Positions 17,667 to 26,396 of a stretch of 64,000 nucleotides of DNA are shown piece after piece. The stretch's first letter is position 1. Each line of letters starts with the position of its first letter. Origin of the DNA: Natrinema salaciae. GTDB taxonomy: Archaea; Halobacteriota; Halobacteria; Halobacteriales; Natrialbaceae. The notes below the pieces were generated by a model, which made no database searches, was not told where the DNA came from, and was given only the letters and a program-made list of their open reading frames with translations. The translations under genes and the position numbers were made by a program. The stretch lies in the NCBI RefSeq assembly GCF_900110865.1, contig NZ_FOFD01000004.1:301785-365784 (forward strand), read 5' to 3'.

Positions 17667-18236
17667 TTATTCACCTGCCGTCGCTTCGCGTTTCTCGCGC
17701 TCTTCCTCGAGCCAGCCGTGTTTGCCGAGGCCGGGCTGTTTGGCGGTGAGCCCGATCTTCGAGTCCCGTGGGTTGCGTTCGTCGATGCTCTTGGTAACGA
17801 TACGGGCTCGAACGGCGTCGTCGACGCCGAGCGCGCGGTCGGATTCGTTCGACGACAGCCGCTGGTTCTCGCCGTCGAAGGCGAGGTACTCGTCGCTGAT
17901 TTGCGAGACGTGGAGCAGCCCGTCGACGGGACCGATGCCGACGAAGGCACCGAACTCGACGACTTCGACGACGGTTCCGTCGACGACTTCCTGCATCTGC
18001 GGATCGAACGTCACCGCGTCGAACTCGGCCTCGTAGTAGACGCCCGGTCGGTTCGGCAGCACGGTTCCCTCGCCGATATCGTGGACCTCGGTGACGGAGA
18101 CGACGCTGCCGACCTCCTCGTCCATCCGCCCCTCGAGCTTGTCCTGGAGCAGTCGTTTGACGAGATTCGGCGAGACGTCGCCGAGCTCTTCCGGTGGTAC
18201 TTCTACTGTGTCTTTCAGTCTAACCCGTTTGTACAT
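17667..18236 (-). CDS. rpo7: RNA polymerase subunit Rpo7 (E')
   Basis: A 189-residue stalk subunit of archaeal RNA polymerase. The N-terminal RNP-like domain begins 'MYKRVRLKDTVEVPPEELG', and a C-terminal S1 domain has 'GTVVEVVEFGAFVGIGPVDGLLHVSQIS'. It binds nascent RNA with Rpo4 and assists open-complex formation. The start ATG is directly after the stop of the PIN-domain gene, so the genes are one operon. A short charged tail ('EEEREKREATAGE') extends past the S1 fold. Confidence 0.95.
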   Translation of the reverse strand: MYKRVRLKDTVEVPPEELGDVSPNLVKRLLQDKLEGRMDEEVGSVVSVTEVHDIGEGTVLPNRPGVYYEAEFDAVTFDPQMQEVVDGTVVEVVEFGAFVGIGPVDGLLHVSQISDEYLAFDGENQRLSSNESDRALGVDDAVRARIVTKSIDERNPRDSKIGLTAKQPGLGKHGWLEEEREKREATAGE

Positions 18237-18629
18237 CTATGGTTGAGTGATCGCTAACTTGTTTCTCCCGCGTAATGCAATTACCGGTCTGCTCGCCTCG
18301 AGCACCCGGTCGCGCAGCGGGCGGTCGTTCGTGACGACGTAGTCGACGTTCCCCTCGCGGGCGAGTTCGACCAGCGCGTCGTCGGCGTACGATGCCTCCG
18401 TGTCGACGACGAGACAGCGTTCGGTCGCCAGATCGTGGCCGACGTTCGCCGCCGTCCCCTCCTGCCCGCCCTTCTCGGACAGTCGGCGGAGTTCCTCGAG
18501 GACGGCCTGTGGGATCGTCGGCTCGTAGGCGTCCAGCAGCCGGTCGAGTTCCTCGAACAGCCGAACGTCGAGTTCGACCGGCATCATGAGGGCGCTCGTA
18601 TCGAGTGCGACTCGCGTCCGCGCGTTCAT
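18237..18629 (-). CDS. PIN-domain nuclease-like protein (Fcf1/Nob1-like)
   Basis: A 130-residue single PIN domain. Acidic active-site residues are visible: Asp in 'RVALDTSALM' (D10), Glu in 'VLEELRRL', Asp in 'YADDALVELA' and Asp in 'YVVTNDRPLRDR'. In archaea this gene sits between aIF2-gamma and Rpo7 and is often related to rRNA-processing PIN proteins. It is not part of a toxin-antitoxin pair here, since no antitoxin gene adjoins it. Confidence 0.9.
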   Translation of the reverse strand: MNARTRVALDTSALMMPVELDVRLFEELDRLLDAYEPTIPQAVLEELRRLSEKGGQEGTAANVGHDLATERCLVVDTEASYADDALVELAREGNVDYVVTNDRPLRDRVLEASRPVIALRGRNKLAITQP

Positions 18630-18633
18630 CGCC

Positions 18634-19866
18634 TCAGTCCGTGAGTGTTCCCAGGCCGATCAGCCGCCAGCGTGCGCCGATGCGGCGGTTGATCGCGATT
18701 TTCGTTCCCGGATCGGCGGCGACGGGGCGCTTGAGTGTGACCTCGCACTCGCCGCTGCGCGCGCTGGTGACCGAGCCGACGGTCGTCGCCGTGCCGACGG
18801 TCATCATCAGCGGTTCGCCCGTGCTGATCTCGTCGACCGTCTCACCGCTCTCGGCGCCGACGACCCGCTCGAGCAGGTCGACGTCCATGGTGAACTCGTT
18901 CCACGTCGGGGGGAGCGAGCCCGGTGGACCGGCCATCCGGCCGGCCAGCGCGTCGCCTTTCGTCAGCGACGGGTCGAGTCCGGTGCCGACGCCGAGCAGG
19001 CCGCCCGGCGTCACGGTGTCGACGGTCTCGCCGCCGGCCTGCAGCGAGCGAATGGTCGTCTCGATCGGCACGTACTCCGTTCGACCGCCCTCCTCGACCT
19101 CGCGGCCGGGGCGGATCTCGATCTCGTCGCCGACCTCGAGTTCGCCCTGCACGAGGCTGCCACCGAGAACGCCGCCGGCGAGATCCGCCGCGGTCGTCCC
19201 GGGTTTGTTGATGTCGAAACTGCGGGCGACGTGCATCCGGGGGTTCGCGTCGGGGTCCCGATCGGGGGTGGGGATCTCCTCCTCGATCGCCTGGATGAGC
19301 AGGTCGAGGTTGACCTCCTGCCCTGCGGAGACGGGGACGATCGGCGCGTCCTCCGCGACCGTGCCCTCGACGAACTCCTTGATCTGGTCGTAGTTGTCGC
19401 GGGCGGTGTCGGCGTCGACGAGGTCGACCTTGTTCTGTGCGATGACGATGTTGTCGATCCCGATGATGTCCAGCGCCATCAGGTGCTCCTCGGTCTGGGG
19501 CTGGGGGACGGGTTCGTTGGCGCTGACGACCAACACGGCACCGTCCATCAGCGATGCGCCGGAGAGCATCGTCGCCATCAGGGTCTCGTGCCCCGGGGCG
19601 TCGACGAACGAAACGGTCCGCAGCGGCTCACTCGCCGAGCCGTCCGGACACTCCTCCTCGACGGTGTAACACTCGGGTTCGTCCAGTCCGTCGCAGTGAC
19701 GGAACGTGGCGTCGGCGTAGCCGAGTCTGATGGAGATACCGCGTTTCATCTCCTCGCTGTGCTGGTCCGTCCACGAGCCGCTGAGGGCTTGCACCAGCGT
19801 CGTCTTGCCGTGGTCTACGTGGCCGACGAGCCCGATGTTCACCTCCGGTTGTCGATTTCCTGCCAT
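18634..19866 (-). CDS. Translation initiation factor aIF2 gamma subunit
   Basis: A 410-residue GTPase, core of the aIF2 heterotrimer that brings initiator Met-tRNA to the ribosome. G1 is 'GHVDHGKTT', switch 2 '[10 protein letters not shown]', G4 'AQNKVDL'; a cysteine-containing insert ('[20 protein letters not shown]') is the zinc knuckle region. Domains 2 and 3 follow with '[12 protein letters not shown]' and the C-terminal '[17 protein letters not shown]'. It leads the operon aIF2g-PIN-rpo7-spt4-DPCK. Confidence 0.96.
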   Translation of the reverse strand: MAGNRQPEVNIGLVGHVDHGKTTLVQALSGSWTDQHSEEMKRGISIRLGYADATFRHCDGLDEPECYTVEEECPDGSASEPLRTVSFVDAPGHETLMATMLSGASLMDGAVLVVSANEPVPQPQTEEHLMALDIIGIDNIVIAQNKVDLVDADTARDNYDQIKEFVEGTVAEDAPIVPVSAGQEVNLDLLIQAIEEEIPTPDRDPDANPRMHVARSFDINKPGTTAADLAGGVLGGSLVQGELEVGDEIEIRPGREVEEGGRTEYVPIETTIRSLQAGGETVDTVTPGGLLGVGTGLDPSLTKGDALAGRMAGPPGSLPPTWNEFTMDVDLLERVVGAESGETVDEISTGEPLMMTVGTATTVGSVTSARSGECEVTLKRPVAADPGTKIAINRRIGARWRLIGLGTLTD

Positions 19867-20171
19867 AAGACGATGAGTAATCTTGGATATGCCTACCCCC
19901 GTGCGCTTGATAAACCTACTGTTCTGGGGGCGTTTTCGCCGGCGGCGAACGCGACTGCACGGGGTTTCAGTCCGACGCTCGCCGGCGGCACGTGCTCACC
20001 GCGTGCGATCACAACACCCCCCGCCGAACCGAACGACAGCACGCCATTGCCGGACCAGCCAACAGCGCTCTCGACGCCGAGCCGCCTCACTCGTCGAGCC
20101 GTTTTTGACAGATAAAATACAAAAATGGCGTTTAGCGAACGGTTTTGTGGGATTGTGTCGTACGCCCCGCC
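19867..20171. other. Divergent intergenic region
   Basis: A 305-bp gap between the leftward aIF2-gamma operon and the rightward wHTH/zinc-ribbon gene. The AT-rich stretch 'GATAAAATACAAAAATG' at about 20111-20127 is the best TATA candidate for the rightward gene, though 50 nt from its ATG. The aIF2-gamma promoter probably lies within the first 60 bp ('GATAAACC' region). No gene seen. Confidence 0.45.
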
Positions 20172-21074
20172 ATGAGCAGATCAGACGTCTCGAGCGAGCG
20201 CGAAAGCGTCCTCGAGTGTGCGGAGTGTCTCGACCCCGCCGACGCGTTCGCGCTCGTCGGCAACGAAACGCGGCTCTCGATTCTCGAAGCGCTGTGGGCG
20301 ACCGACGACACCCCGGTTTCGTTCTCCGAACTGCGCCGCGAGGTCGGCATGCGCGACTCGGCGCAGTTCAACTATCACCTCCAGAAGCTGACCGGCCACT
20401 TCATCGCACAGGCGGAAGGCGGCTACGCGTTCAAACACGCCGGAGAGAAGGTGGTCCGTTCGGTGTTGGCGGGCTCGTTCAACGAGCACCCCACCGTCGA
20501 GCCGTTCCCGGTCGACGGGTCGTGCGTCGCTTGCGGCGGCTCGCTACGGGCGGTCTACGAGGACGAACGGCTCGCGATCGAGTGTCCCGATTGCGGCCAG
20601 GGACACGGCGAGTACGCGTTTCCCCCGGGCGGACTGAACGACCGCACTCCCGACGAGATCGCCGACGCGTTCGATCAGCGGGTCCGACACCTCCACTGTC
20701 TGGCCGCCGACGGCGTCTGTCCGGACTGTAACGGCCGCATGCGAACCAGCGTCGTCGAGGACGGCGCGTGCTGTCTCGGCGTCGGCGTTCGCGTCGATCA
20801 CGAGTGCGTGCAGTGCGGACACACCCTCTGCTCGGCCGCCGGCCTTCGGCTGCTCGACCACTCCGCGGTCGTCAGCTTTCACCGCGAACGCGGCGTCTCG
20901 CTCGACGAGCGCCCGTACTGGACGCTCCCCTGGTGCGTCTCCGACGAATACACCCGTGTCGTCGAGCGCGACCCCGTCCGCCTCGAGGTCCGCATCCCGC
21001 TCGCGGGCGACGAACTCCGCGTGACGCTCGACGACGACGTCGACGTGGTCGACACGCGGATCGACGCTCGCTGA
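20172..21074 (+). CDS. wHTH regulator with zinc-ribbon C-terminal domain
   Basis: A 300-residue regulator. The N-terminal ArsR-like winged helix is 'ADAFALVGNETRLSILEALW...SFSELRREVGMRDSAQFNYHLQKL' (about residues 25-85). Three Cys pairs follow: 'CVACGG' and 'CPDCGQG', 'CPDCNG', 'CVQCGH', so at least two zinc ribbons are likely. The end is predicted beta-rich. Similar haloarchaeal proteins are annotated with DUF7347/DUF7351 domains (from recollection). It probably represses or activates genes in response to metal or redox state, but no ligand is known. Confidence 0.85.
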   Translation: MSRSDVSSERESVLECAECLDPADAFALVGNETRLSILEALWATDDTPVSFSELRREVGMRDSAQFNYHLQKLTGHFIAQAEGGYAFKHAGEKVVRSVLAGSFNEHPTVEPFPVDGSCVACGGSLRAVYEDERLAIECPDCGQGHGEYAFPPGGLNDRTPDEIADAFDQRVRHLHCLAADGVCPDCNGRMRTSVVEDGACCLGVGVRVDHECVQCGHTLCSAAGLRLLDHSAVVSFHRERGVSLDERPYWTLPWCVSDEYTRVVERDPVRLEVRIPLAGDELRVTLDDDVDVVDTRIDAR

Positions 21075-21207
21075 TCGACGCTCCCCTTCTCGCGGTCGTC
21101 GAAATCGCCGTCATCGGTTTCGGCCCCCAATCCATCCCGGTACCAGCCGGATTCCCGAAACGGATTTCAGTAGGCTCGCGTACAAAAATATAATTCAGAT
21201 TACAATT

Positions 21208-21546
21208 ATGGCCGTCCGTCCCCTCGTCTCAGACAGGACAATGATCACACCCAAGCCACCTCGATCGCCACCGCTCGTCACCGATAGCAGCGTTCTCGAG
21301 ACGGCGTGTATCGCCGCCGGCTCGACGCTCGCCGTCCTCCTGGCGGCCGTCGCCGCGTTCGCGACCGCGTCGGTGGTCGGTGACGACTCACCGCTTGCAC
21401 TGCCGATTTCGCTGGTCGTCGGCCCCGTGACGTTCGTCGCGCTCGTCGGCGGCGCGAAAGCGATCCGCCGCAGGCTCGCTCGCGGACTCGCGCGTCGCCG
21501 ATCGGCCGCGACCCGTTTCCGACCGCGGATCGCCCGCAAACCGTGA
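21208..21546 (+). CDS. Small membrane protein with two TM helices
   Basis: A 112-residue protein with two hydrophobic spans ('TACIAAGSTLAVLLAAVAAFATASVV' region and 'LALPISLVVGPVTFVALVGG') and an Arg-rich cytoplasmic tail. An AT-rich TATA candidate 'AAAATATAATTC' is 18-24 nt before the ATG at 21208; if the true transcript starts after that ATG, the second ATG at 21241 would be used. Family unknown. Confidence 0.55.
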   Translation: MAVRPLVSDRTMITPKPPRSPPLVTDSSVLETACIAAGSTLAVLLAAVAAFATASVVGDDSPLALPISLVVGPVTFVALVGGAKAIRRRLARGLARRRSAATRFRPRIARKP

Positions 21547-21707
21547 CGGCGGGGCCGGTTCCCCGCGAGTAGCCGGCTGCGCGCTGTCACCGGAACGGCC
21601 CTCGCGTTCGCCGAAACGGGGTCGTTTCGAGACGATCTCGGTGCGGCGAACGATACACGAGGTGACGAACCCGACGACTTTTCTCGTCTGCACCCCACCC
21701 CACGACC

Positions 21708-22727
21708 GTGTCGGAGTTCGCGTTCGAACTCGAGCTGTGTGCCCACCTCGAGTCGCGCCGGCCGGGAATCGTCGCTCGCCAGCTCGGTGGGAGCGTCGCC
21801 GATCCCGGCGGGCGGATTCTCGACGTGGTCTGCGTCGAACCCGGACCCGAATTCGAAGACCGCGTCGCGATCACGGGGGAGACGATCCCCGACGCCGCGA
21901 TCGAGTCGGCCGTCGGCACCGGTCGAGCGCGCTACTGGAAGAACGCCTTCGACTGCCACCCCGAGCGGGCTCGCAGCGCCGTCGACCGGGCGCTCGAGAT
22001 CGGCTTCTTCGAACGCGATCACGGGGCCAGCGCAGCCAGTAGCCGCGAGTACGTCCGACAGGTCGCCCGCTACCCCGACTGGTACGACCGCATCGTCGGG
22101 ATCGAGAACAAACCCGACCTCGGCCGCCCGGGGGATCTCGAGGCCCAGCTCCGAACCGACGTCAGCCTCGCGCTGGTCGACGCGGTCGTCCTCGCGACCG
22201 AGAGTTACGTGACGCGCGCGCACCTGAACCGGATCCCCGAGGCGGTCGGCGTCTGGCGGGTCCACCGCGACGGCGGGGACGGGAGCGACGGGACGGAACC
22301 GCCGACGGGGCCGGCGGTCGACGTGATCCGCGAGCCGACGCCGCTGGCCGTCGACGAGCCCGGGATCGAACCGCTCGAGTTTCGCCCGGGCCGAACCGGG
22401 ATCGACGTCGTAGCTCCCGACGCGAAGGCTCGAGCCCGCCGCCGGCTCGCCGAACGGGCCTACGGCAAGGGGTGGCGAACGTACGCGTTTCCGGACTGTG
22501 CCGCGTGTCGTCCGGCGGAGTCGAGCGGTGCGACGCTTCCCCACTGCGAGTGGACGGAACGGGTCGTCGACGCCGGCTCGGAGTGCGGATCGTCGTGTCC
22601 GGGACACGAGTCGGTCGCCGACGGGGTCGCAGTCGACCTCGAGGCCGAGCGCGACCGTCGAACCGCGTGGGAGGCCGATCCGACCGGACGGCGACGCCGG
22701 CAGTCGGGACTCGATCAGTTCGGCTGA
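21708..22727 (+). CDS. DUF5787 family protein
   Basis: A 339-residue haloarchaeal protein starting with GTG: 'MSEFAFELELCAHLESRRPGIVARQLGG'. It carries 'VVCVEPGPEFEDRVAIT', 'YWKNAFDCHPERA', 'DWYDRIVGIENKPDL', which together with 'AQLRTDVSLALVDAVVLATESYV' recall a PD-(D/E)xK-like nuclease fold ('GIENKPD' has the E-x-K spacing). A cysteine cluster near the C-terminus ('CAACRP', 'CEW', 'CGSSCPGH') may bind zinc. The family has no established function; a nuclease role is my inference. Confidence 0.8.
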   Translation: MSEFAFELELCAHLESRRPGIVARQLGGSVADPGGRILDVVCVEPGPEFEDRVAITGETIPDAAIESAVGTGRARYWKNAFDCHPERARSAVDRALEIGFFERDHGASAASSREYVRQVARYPDWYDRIVGIENKPDLGRPGDLEAQLRTDVSLALVDAVVLATESYVTRAHLNRIPEAVGVWRVHRDGGDGSDGTEPPTGPAVDVIREPTPLAVDEPGIEPLEFRPGRTGIDVVAPDAKARARRRLAERAYGKGWRTYAFPDCAACRPAESSGATLPHCEWTERVVDAGSECGSSCPGHESVADGVAVDLEAERDRRTAWEADPTGRRRRQSGLDQFG

Positions 22728-22768
22728 CGACTGATCGCGCTCCCGATAGAGACGGTGAGTCGATTCGC

Positions 22769-23593
22769 TTACAGCACGTACTGCTCGCCGTCGATCGCCA
22801 GCGGCTCCTCGAACGCCTCGTCGGCGGGGTAAAAGTGCGCGAGGTGGACCAGCCGCGTCCGATCGGCGTTCAGTTCCGCGGCCAGTGCGAGCGCGCCCTC
22901 TCGAGTCATGTGTTTCGTCCCGAACGTCCGGGGGACGCCGTCAGCGTCCTCGTGCCGGCCGCCGATGGGGTGGTACTCGCAGAGGCTCGCCGGGACGATT
23001 CCGTCGGCGAGCAGCAGTTCGGCGTCCGCCAGTGCCGCGCGCGACTCGTCGGGAACGTCGTAGCTCGTATCGCCCGTGATCGAGAGCGTCGCGCCCGTCT
23101 CGGGGTCCTCGACGGAGAGCCCGTAGCAGACCAGCGGCGGGTGGTCGACCGGCACCAGCGTCACGTCGAGCCCGCAGATCCGGACCGTCTCGAGGGGCGT
23201 CGTCGGGACCACGGTGACCGGATCGAGGTAGTGGTAGTCGTCACGGACCGTCTCGGCGACGCTCTTCCCGGTCTTCGGATCGGTCTCGTCGGCCGCGTAG
23301 ACCGCGAGGTCGTCGAACACGCGAAAGACGTTCCCCAGGCCGTCGAGGTGATCGAAGTGGACGTGGGTGATGACGGCGGCGTCGGGCAGCGGGACGTCGT
23401 CGCGGAGGAACTGGTACCGGAAGTCCGGACTGAAGTCGATCAGGAGCGACTCGCCCGTGCGCTCGTTCTCGACGTGTACCGAGAACCGCGTCCGCTCGAC
23501 GCCGCGCTCGCGAGCGGCCCCGCAGGTGTCGCAATCGCAGCCGACGGTCGGCGTCCCGGTCGTGTCCCCGGTCCCGAGCAGGGTGACGCGCAT
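22769..23593 (-). CDS. MBL-fold metallohydrolase (PhnP-like)
   Basis: A 274-residue metallo-beta-lactamase fold protein. 'HVHFDHLDG' gives the HxHxDH metal motif; 'VDHPP' and 'ITGDTSYD' supply further ligands; 'CDCDTCG' near the N-terminus is the extra cysteine site typical of PhnP-like phosphodiesterases. It probably cleaves a cyclic phosphate or a nucleic acid-derived ester in the cytoplasm. Transcribed leftward, it follows the nucleotidyltransferase-like gene by 72 nt. Confidence 0.9.
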   Translation of the reverse strand: MRVTLLGTGDTTGTPTVGCDCDTCGAARERGVERTRFSVHVENERTGESLLIDFSPDFRYQFLRDDVPLPDAAVITHVHFDHLDGLGNVFRVFDDLAVYAADETDPKTGKSVAETVRDDYHYLDPVTVVPTTPLETVRICGLDVTLVPVDHPPLVCYGLSVEDPETGATLSITGDTSYDVPDESRAALADAELLLADGIVPASLCEYHPIGGRHEDADGVPRTFGTKHMTREGALALAAELNADRTRLVHLAHFYPADEAFEEPLAIDGEQYVL

Positions 23594-23665
23594 GGTTACG
23601 CGGCCCTCCAGACTGCGCTCGCGGCGCGACCCGGTCCAGGCCCGAGGCCCGCGGATCGCCGCCGC

Positions 23666-24001
23666 CTACACATACGATCGCCCTTCCTCGAGCGCCGTCC
23701 GGACGAACGGGTGCTCCGTCCGGGCGTCGAACCGCTCGGCCGGGAGGACGTGCACCGTAAAGACGACGCCGTGCTCGATCCCGACGGTCTCGGCGAGCGC
23801 CTCGAGCCGTCGTTCGAGTTCGCGGTCGTCCGCCTCGTCCTCGAGGACCAGCAGTACCTCCACGGACGTGTGAACGCCCCGGTCGTCGCCCCGGACGGCG
23901 TCCCCGAAGACGACGAGTCGGCGGATCGACTCGCCGTGCTCGGCCCGTGCCCGGTCGGCGAACGCGTCCGCGGCGTCTCCCTGTGACGCGTCATCGCTCA
24001 T
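23666..24001 (-). CDS. Nucleotidyltransferase-like protein with altered motif
   Basis: A 111-residue protein with a reduced nucleotidyltransferase fold: 'IRRLVVFGDAVRGDDRGVHTSVEVLLVLED'. In active minimal nucleotidyltransferases this site reads GSxARG...SDxDLxV; here Ser is replaced by Asp (GDAVRG) and the catalytic DxD by 'SVEVLLV', so it may have lost activity. Such domains are found in MNT/HEPN pairs, but no HEPN partner gene is next to it. It may be a regulatory or degenerate relative. Confidence 0.75.
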   Translation of the reverse strand: MSDDASQGDAADAFADRARAEHGESIRRLVVFGDAVRGDDRGVHTSVEVLLVLEDEADDRELERRLEALAETVGIEHGVVFTVHVLPAERFDARTEHPFVRTALEEGRSYV

Positions 24002-24450
24002 GATGGCTGATTAGTAGCCGTCACATAAAGGGTATTCCCCGCGGGAGGGGACGATCCGACTCGGCCTCCGTGTCCGAGTCGCCGACGCCGCACCCGTCGG
24101 CATCGGACGTGCGCCGTCGTCGGCCGCACAGCGCTCTGTACCCCGCGTATAGCGCCGCGTACAGCGCCGGCACCGCGAACCCGACGGCGACCGTATTCGA
24201 GACTCGCCGCTGGCGAACGCTCGTGTAGCGGCTCGAGTCGGCGACGTGGCCCTCGTCACCCCTCTCGACGGGTTTCAGATCCGGATTCGTGCGCGTGTGT
24301 GGCAGTCGGGATACCGCCTCGAGACGGTGCTACTCGACGCCTGAATTGGCGAATTGGTCGGTAGCTGGCTGTTCGGCTCGTCGGAACGGAAAACAGGCGA
24401 CAGCGGACCGAGACGGCGGTTCGGCACCGAGCGCGGATTCGAATCGGTGC
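24002..24450. other. Region between nucleotidyltransferase-like and AAA genes
   Basis: A 449-bp gap between two leftward genes. It holds a leftward open frame, described separately, that reads like real protein but has no start codon. The segment 24330-24450 looks non-coding. No strong promoter signature was seen. Confidence 0.4.
24021..24320 (-). pseudogene. Start-less membrane-anchored ORF, probable gene remnant
   Basis: An open frame of about 98 codons ends at a TGA (24021-24023) and is bounded upstream by an in-frame TAG near 24330. It contains a good membrane helix ('SNTVAVGFAVPALYAALYAG'), a basic patch ('CGRRRRTS'), and an acidic tail ('GDSDTEAESDRPLP'). Third positions are GC-rich as in real genes. 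No ATG starts it, and no GTG or TTG precedes the helix. It could be a gene that lost its 5' end, or one joined to an upstream frame by a shift. Confidence 0.35.
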
Positions 24451-25875
24451 TCAGTGGTCGTGGCTGTGCTCGTGGTCGTGATCGTGGGAGTGTCCGCCGT
24501 CGCTGGCCGCGTCGCCGAGGTCGCCGCCGGCGACGAGCGCGTCGTGATCGCCCCCCATCATGTCCATGTTCTTGAGCGTGTCCCGCTCCTCGAACTCCTC
24601 GACGGCGTCGAGGAGATCCTCCTGGGTCAGCGTCGTCCGGTCCTCGGTCAGCGCCTCGAGGACGGCCTCGCGGAGCACCATCCGGAGGTCGCTGCCGGTC
24701 AGCCCCTCGGTGACTTCGGCGATGAGCTGCGGGTCGAACTCGTCGATGTCCATCGTTCGGGTGATGAGACCGAGGATGTCAGCCCGCATTCCGTGATCGG
24801 GCTTGGGGAAGTTGATGATCTCGTCGAAGCGCCGCCAGGCGGCGTCGTCGAGCTGGTCGGGGTGGTTGGTCGCCCCGATGAGCAACACGTCGTCCTCGAT
24901 GAGCGAGATGTTGTCGATGCTCTTGAGGAGGGTGTTGACCGCTCGTTTCAGGGCGGCGTGTTCGTCGCTGCGACGGGTCTTGGCGACGAAGTCGAACTCG
25001 TCGATAAAGAGGATACACGGCGAGAGTCGTTTCGCGACCTCGAAGGTCTTGTCGACGTTTTTCGCCGTCTCGCCGAGGTACTGGCTCGTGATCATCGAGA
25101 GTTTGACCTCGACGAACGGCAGGTCCATGTCCTGGGCCAGCGCCTGTGCCGTGGACGTTTTCCCCGTCCCCGGCGGCCCGACGAACAGCAACTTGCCGAT
25201 CTCACGCAGGCCGATGTTCGCGAGGTAATCCCGGTGTTCGATCGCCTTCGAGATCTTGTCGAGTTCGTTCTCCTGGTCCTCGGTGAGGACGAGGTCGTCG
25301 AGCGACATATCGACCTCTTCGGGCGCACGGACCTCGACGAGGTCGAGCATCTCCTCGTCGTCCTCCTCGTCGAAATACTCGTCGAGGAGGCCGTCGATCC
25401 AGACGCGGTCGGCCTGAATGGGCCGGTTTCGTTCGCGTGCGTCCTCGTGCGTGACGTCGAACTCGTACTCCTCGTGGTTCGAGAAGTGTTTCGCCAGCGT
25501 CGGATTCTCGAGCAGACGCTCCGCGTCGACGCGCTCGGCGAACCACTCCTCGGCCATCTCCCGCTGGGCGAGGGTGATCGTCCCGGAGAACTCGTCGCGT
25601 TCGGTGAACATCAGGTCGGCGATGGCCTCCCACGGGCGGTCGACGCCGGTCGCCTCGCGCGCGGTAGTGGTCGTGGCCGAGAGCGGGCGGCTGATGCCGG
25701 CGGGTTTGCGACCGCTCCCGCCGCCGTCACCGTCCTCGCTCTCGTCGTCGACGCCACCGGTCCAGAAGACCCGGCGAAACGACGGTGGGAGATCGTTCTC
25801 GTCTAGCGTCCGGTCGTCCGAATACACGCTCGTCGTGAGCAGAAACTCCACGACATCGAGCGCCGCATCACTCAT
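24451..25875 (-). CDS. AAA ATPase with histidine-rich tail
   Basis: A 474-residue cytoplasmic AAA protein. After an N-terminal region of about 220 residues come Walker A 'GPPGTGKTS' (233-241), Walker B 'ILFIDEFD' (288-295), sensor 1 Asn337 ('GATN') and arginine residues 'WRRF' (348-349). The AAA lid ends near 435. The C-terminus has a Gly/Asp/His-rich tail with 'HSHDHDHEHSHDH', about seven histidines in the last 13 residues, which looks metal-binding. It is similar to haloarchaeal proteins annotated only as ATPase. It may unfold or remodel a substrate under metal control; that is inference. Confidence 0.85.
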   Translation of the reverse strand: MSDAALDVVEFLLTTSVYSDDRTLDENDLPPSFRRVFWTGGVDDESEDGDGGGSGRKPAGISRPLSATTTTAREATGVDRPWEAIADLMFTERDEFSGTITLAQREMAEEWFAERVDAERLLENPTLAKHFSNHEEYEFDVTHEDARERNRPIQADRVWIDGLLDEYFDEEDDEEMLDLVEVRAPEEVDMSLDDLVLTEDQENELDKISKAIEHRDYLANIGLREIGKLLFVGPPGTGKTSTAQALAQDMDLPFVEVKLSMITSQYLGETAKNVDKTFEVAKRLSPCILFIDEFDFVAKTRRSDEHAALKRAVNTLLKSIDNISLIEDDVLLIGATNHPDQLDDAAWRRFDEIINFPKPDHGMRADILGLITRTMDIDEFDPQLIAEVTEGLTGSDLRMVLREAVLEALTEDRTTLTQEDLLDAVEEFEERDTLKNMDMMGGDHDALVAGGDLGDAASDGGHSHDHDHEHSHDH

Positions 25876-26022
25876 TCGGTGAACGTACTCACTACACGTT
25901 CTTAACAGCGTCGTCACGCGCAACGTATGCGATGCCGTTCCACCGCACGACGGTGGACCCAGCGCGGCTCGAGGACGGAAACCGGCACAACCGTTTTCGT
26001 GTATCGGCACACAGTCACGTGT

Positions 26023-26394
26023 ATGAAGGTGTTGCTGGGTCTCGGCGGCAGCGACGAGTCGGTGAAGACGCTCCGACGGACCATCGAGCGGACGCGCGAC
26101 GTCGGTGACGACCTCACCGTCGTCGTCGTCGACAAACCCGAATCGAAACGCGCACAGGACGAGATGTACCAGCAGGCGGTCGACCGGCTCGCGGACGCGG
26201 GCCTCGAGGAGGTCACGGTCGAGAAACTCGAGGGCGATCCCGGCAGTTCCCTCGTCAATTACGCCGAGCGGGGAGAGTACGACCAGCTGGTCATCGGCGG
26301 CGGTACCCTGAGTCCGATGGGAAAGATTCAGCTCGGCCCGATCACCGAGTTCGTCCTGTTGAACGCGCCGACCACGGTCAAACTGGTGCGATAA
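26023..26394 (+). CDS. Universal stress protein-like
   Basis: A 123-residue UspA-fold protein: start 'MKVLLGLGGSDESVKTLRRTIE', ending in 'YDQLVIGGGTLSPMGKIQLG'. The phosphate-binding G-x2-G-x9-G(S/T) motif is degenerate compared with the copy at 27655, so ATP binding is uncertain. Two bases separate its stop from the acetyltransferase ATG, so the two form an operon. Role unknown; members usually help survival under stress. Confidence 0.82.
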   Translation: MKVLLGLGGSDESVKTLRRTIERTRDVGDDLTVVVVDKPESKRAQDEMYQQAVDRLADAGLEEVTVEKLEGDPGSSLVNYAERGEYDQLVIGGGTLSPMGKIQLGPITEFVLLNAPTTVKLVR

Positions 26395-26396
26395 CG

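Noticed and set aside
18237..18629. PIN-domain gene as a VapC toxin
   Set aside because: There is no antitoxin gene next to it, and it sits in the conserved aIF2-gamma/Rpo7/Spt4 operon.
18586..20115. A 509-codon plus-strand frame
   Set aside because: It is antisense to aIF2-gamma, whose motifs are complete; the translation is low complexity.
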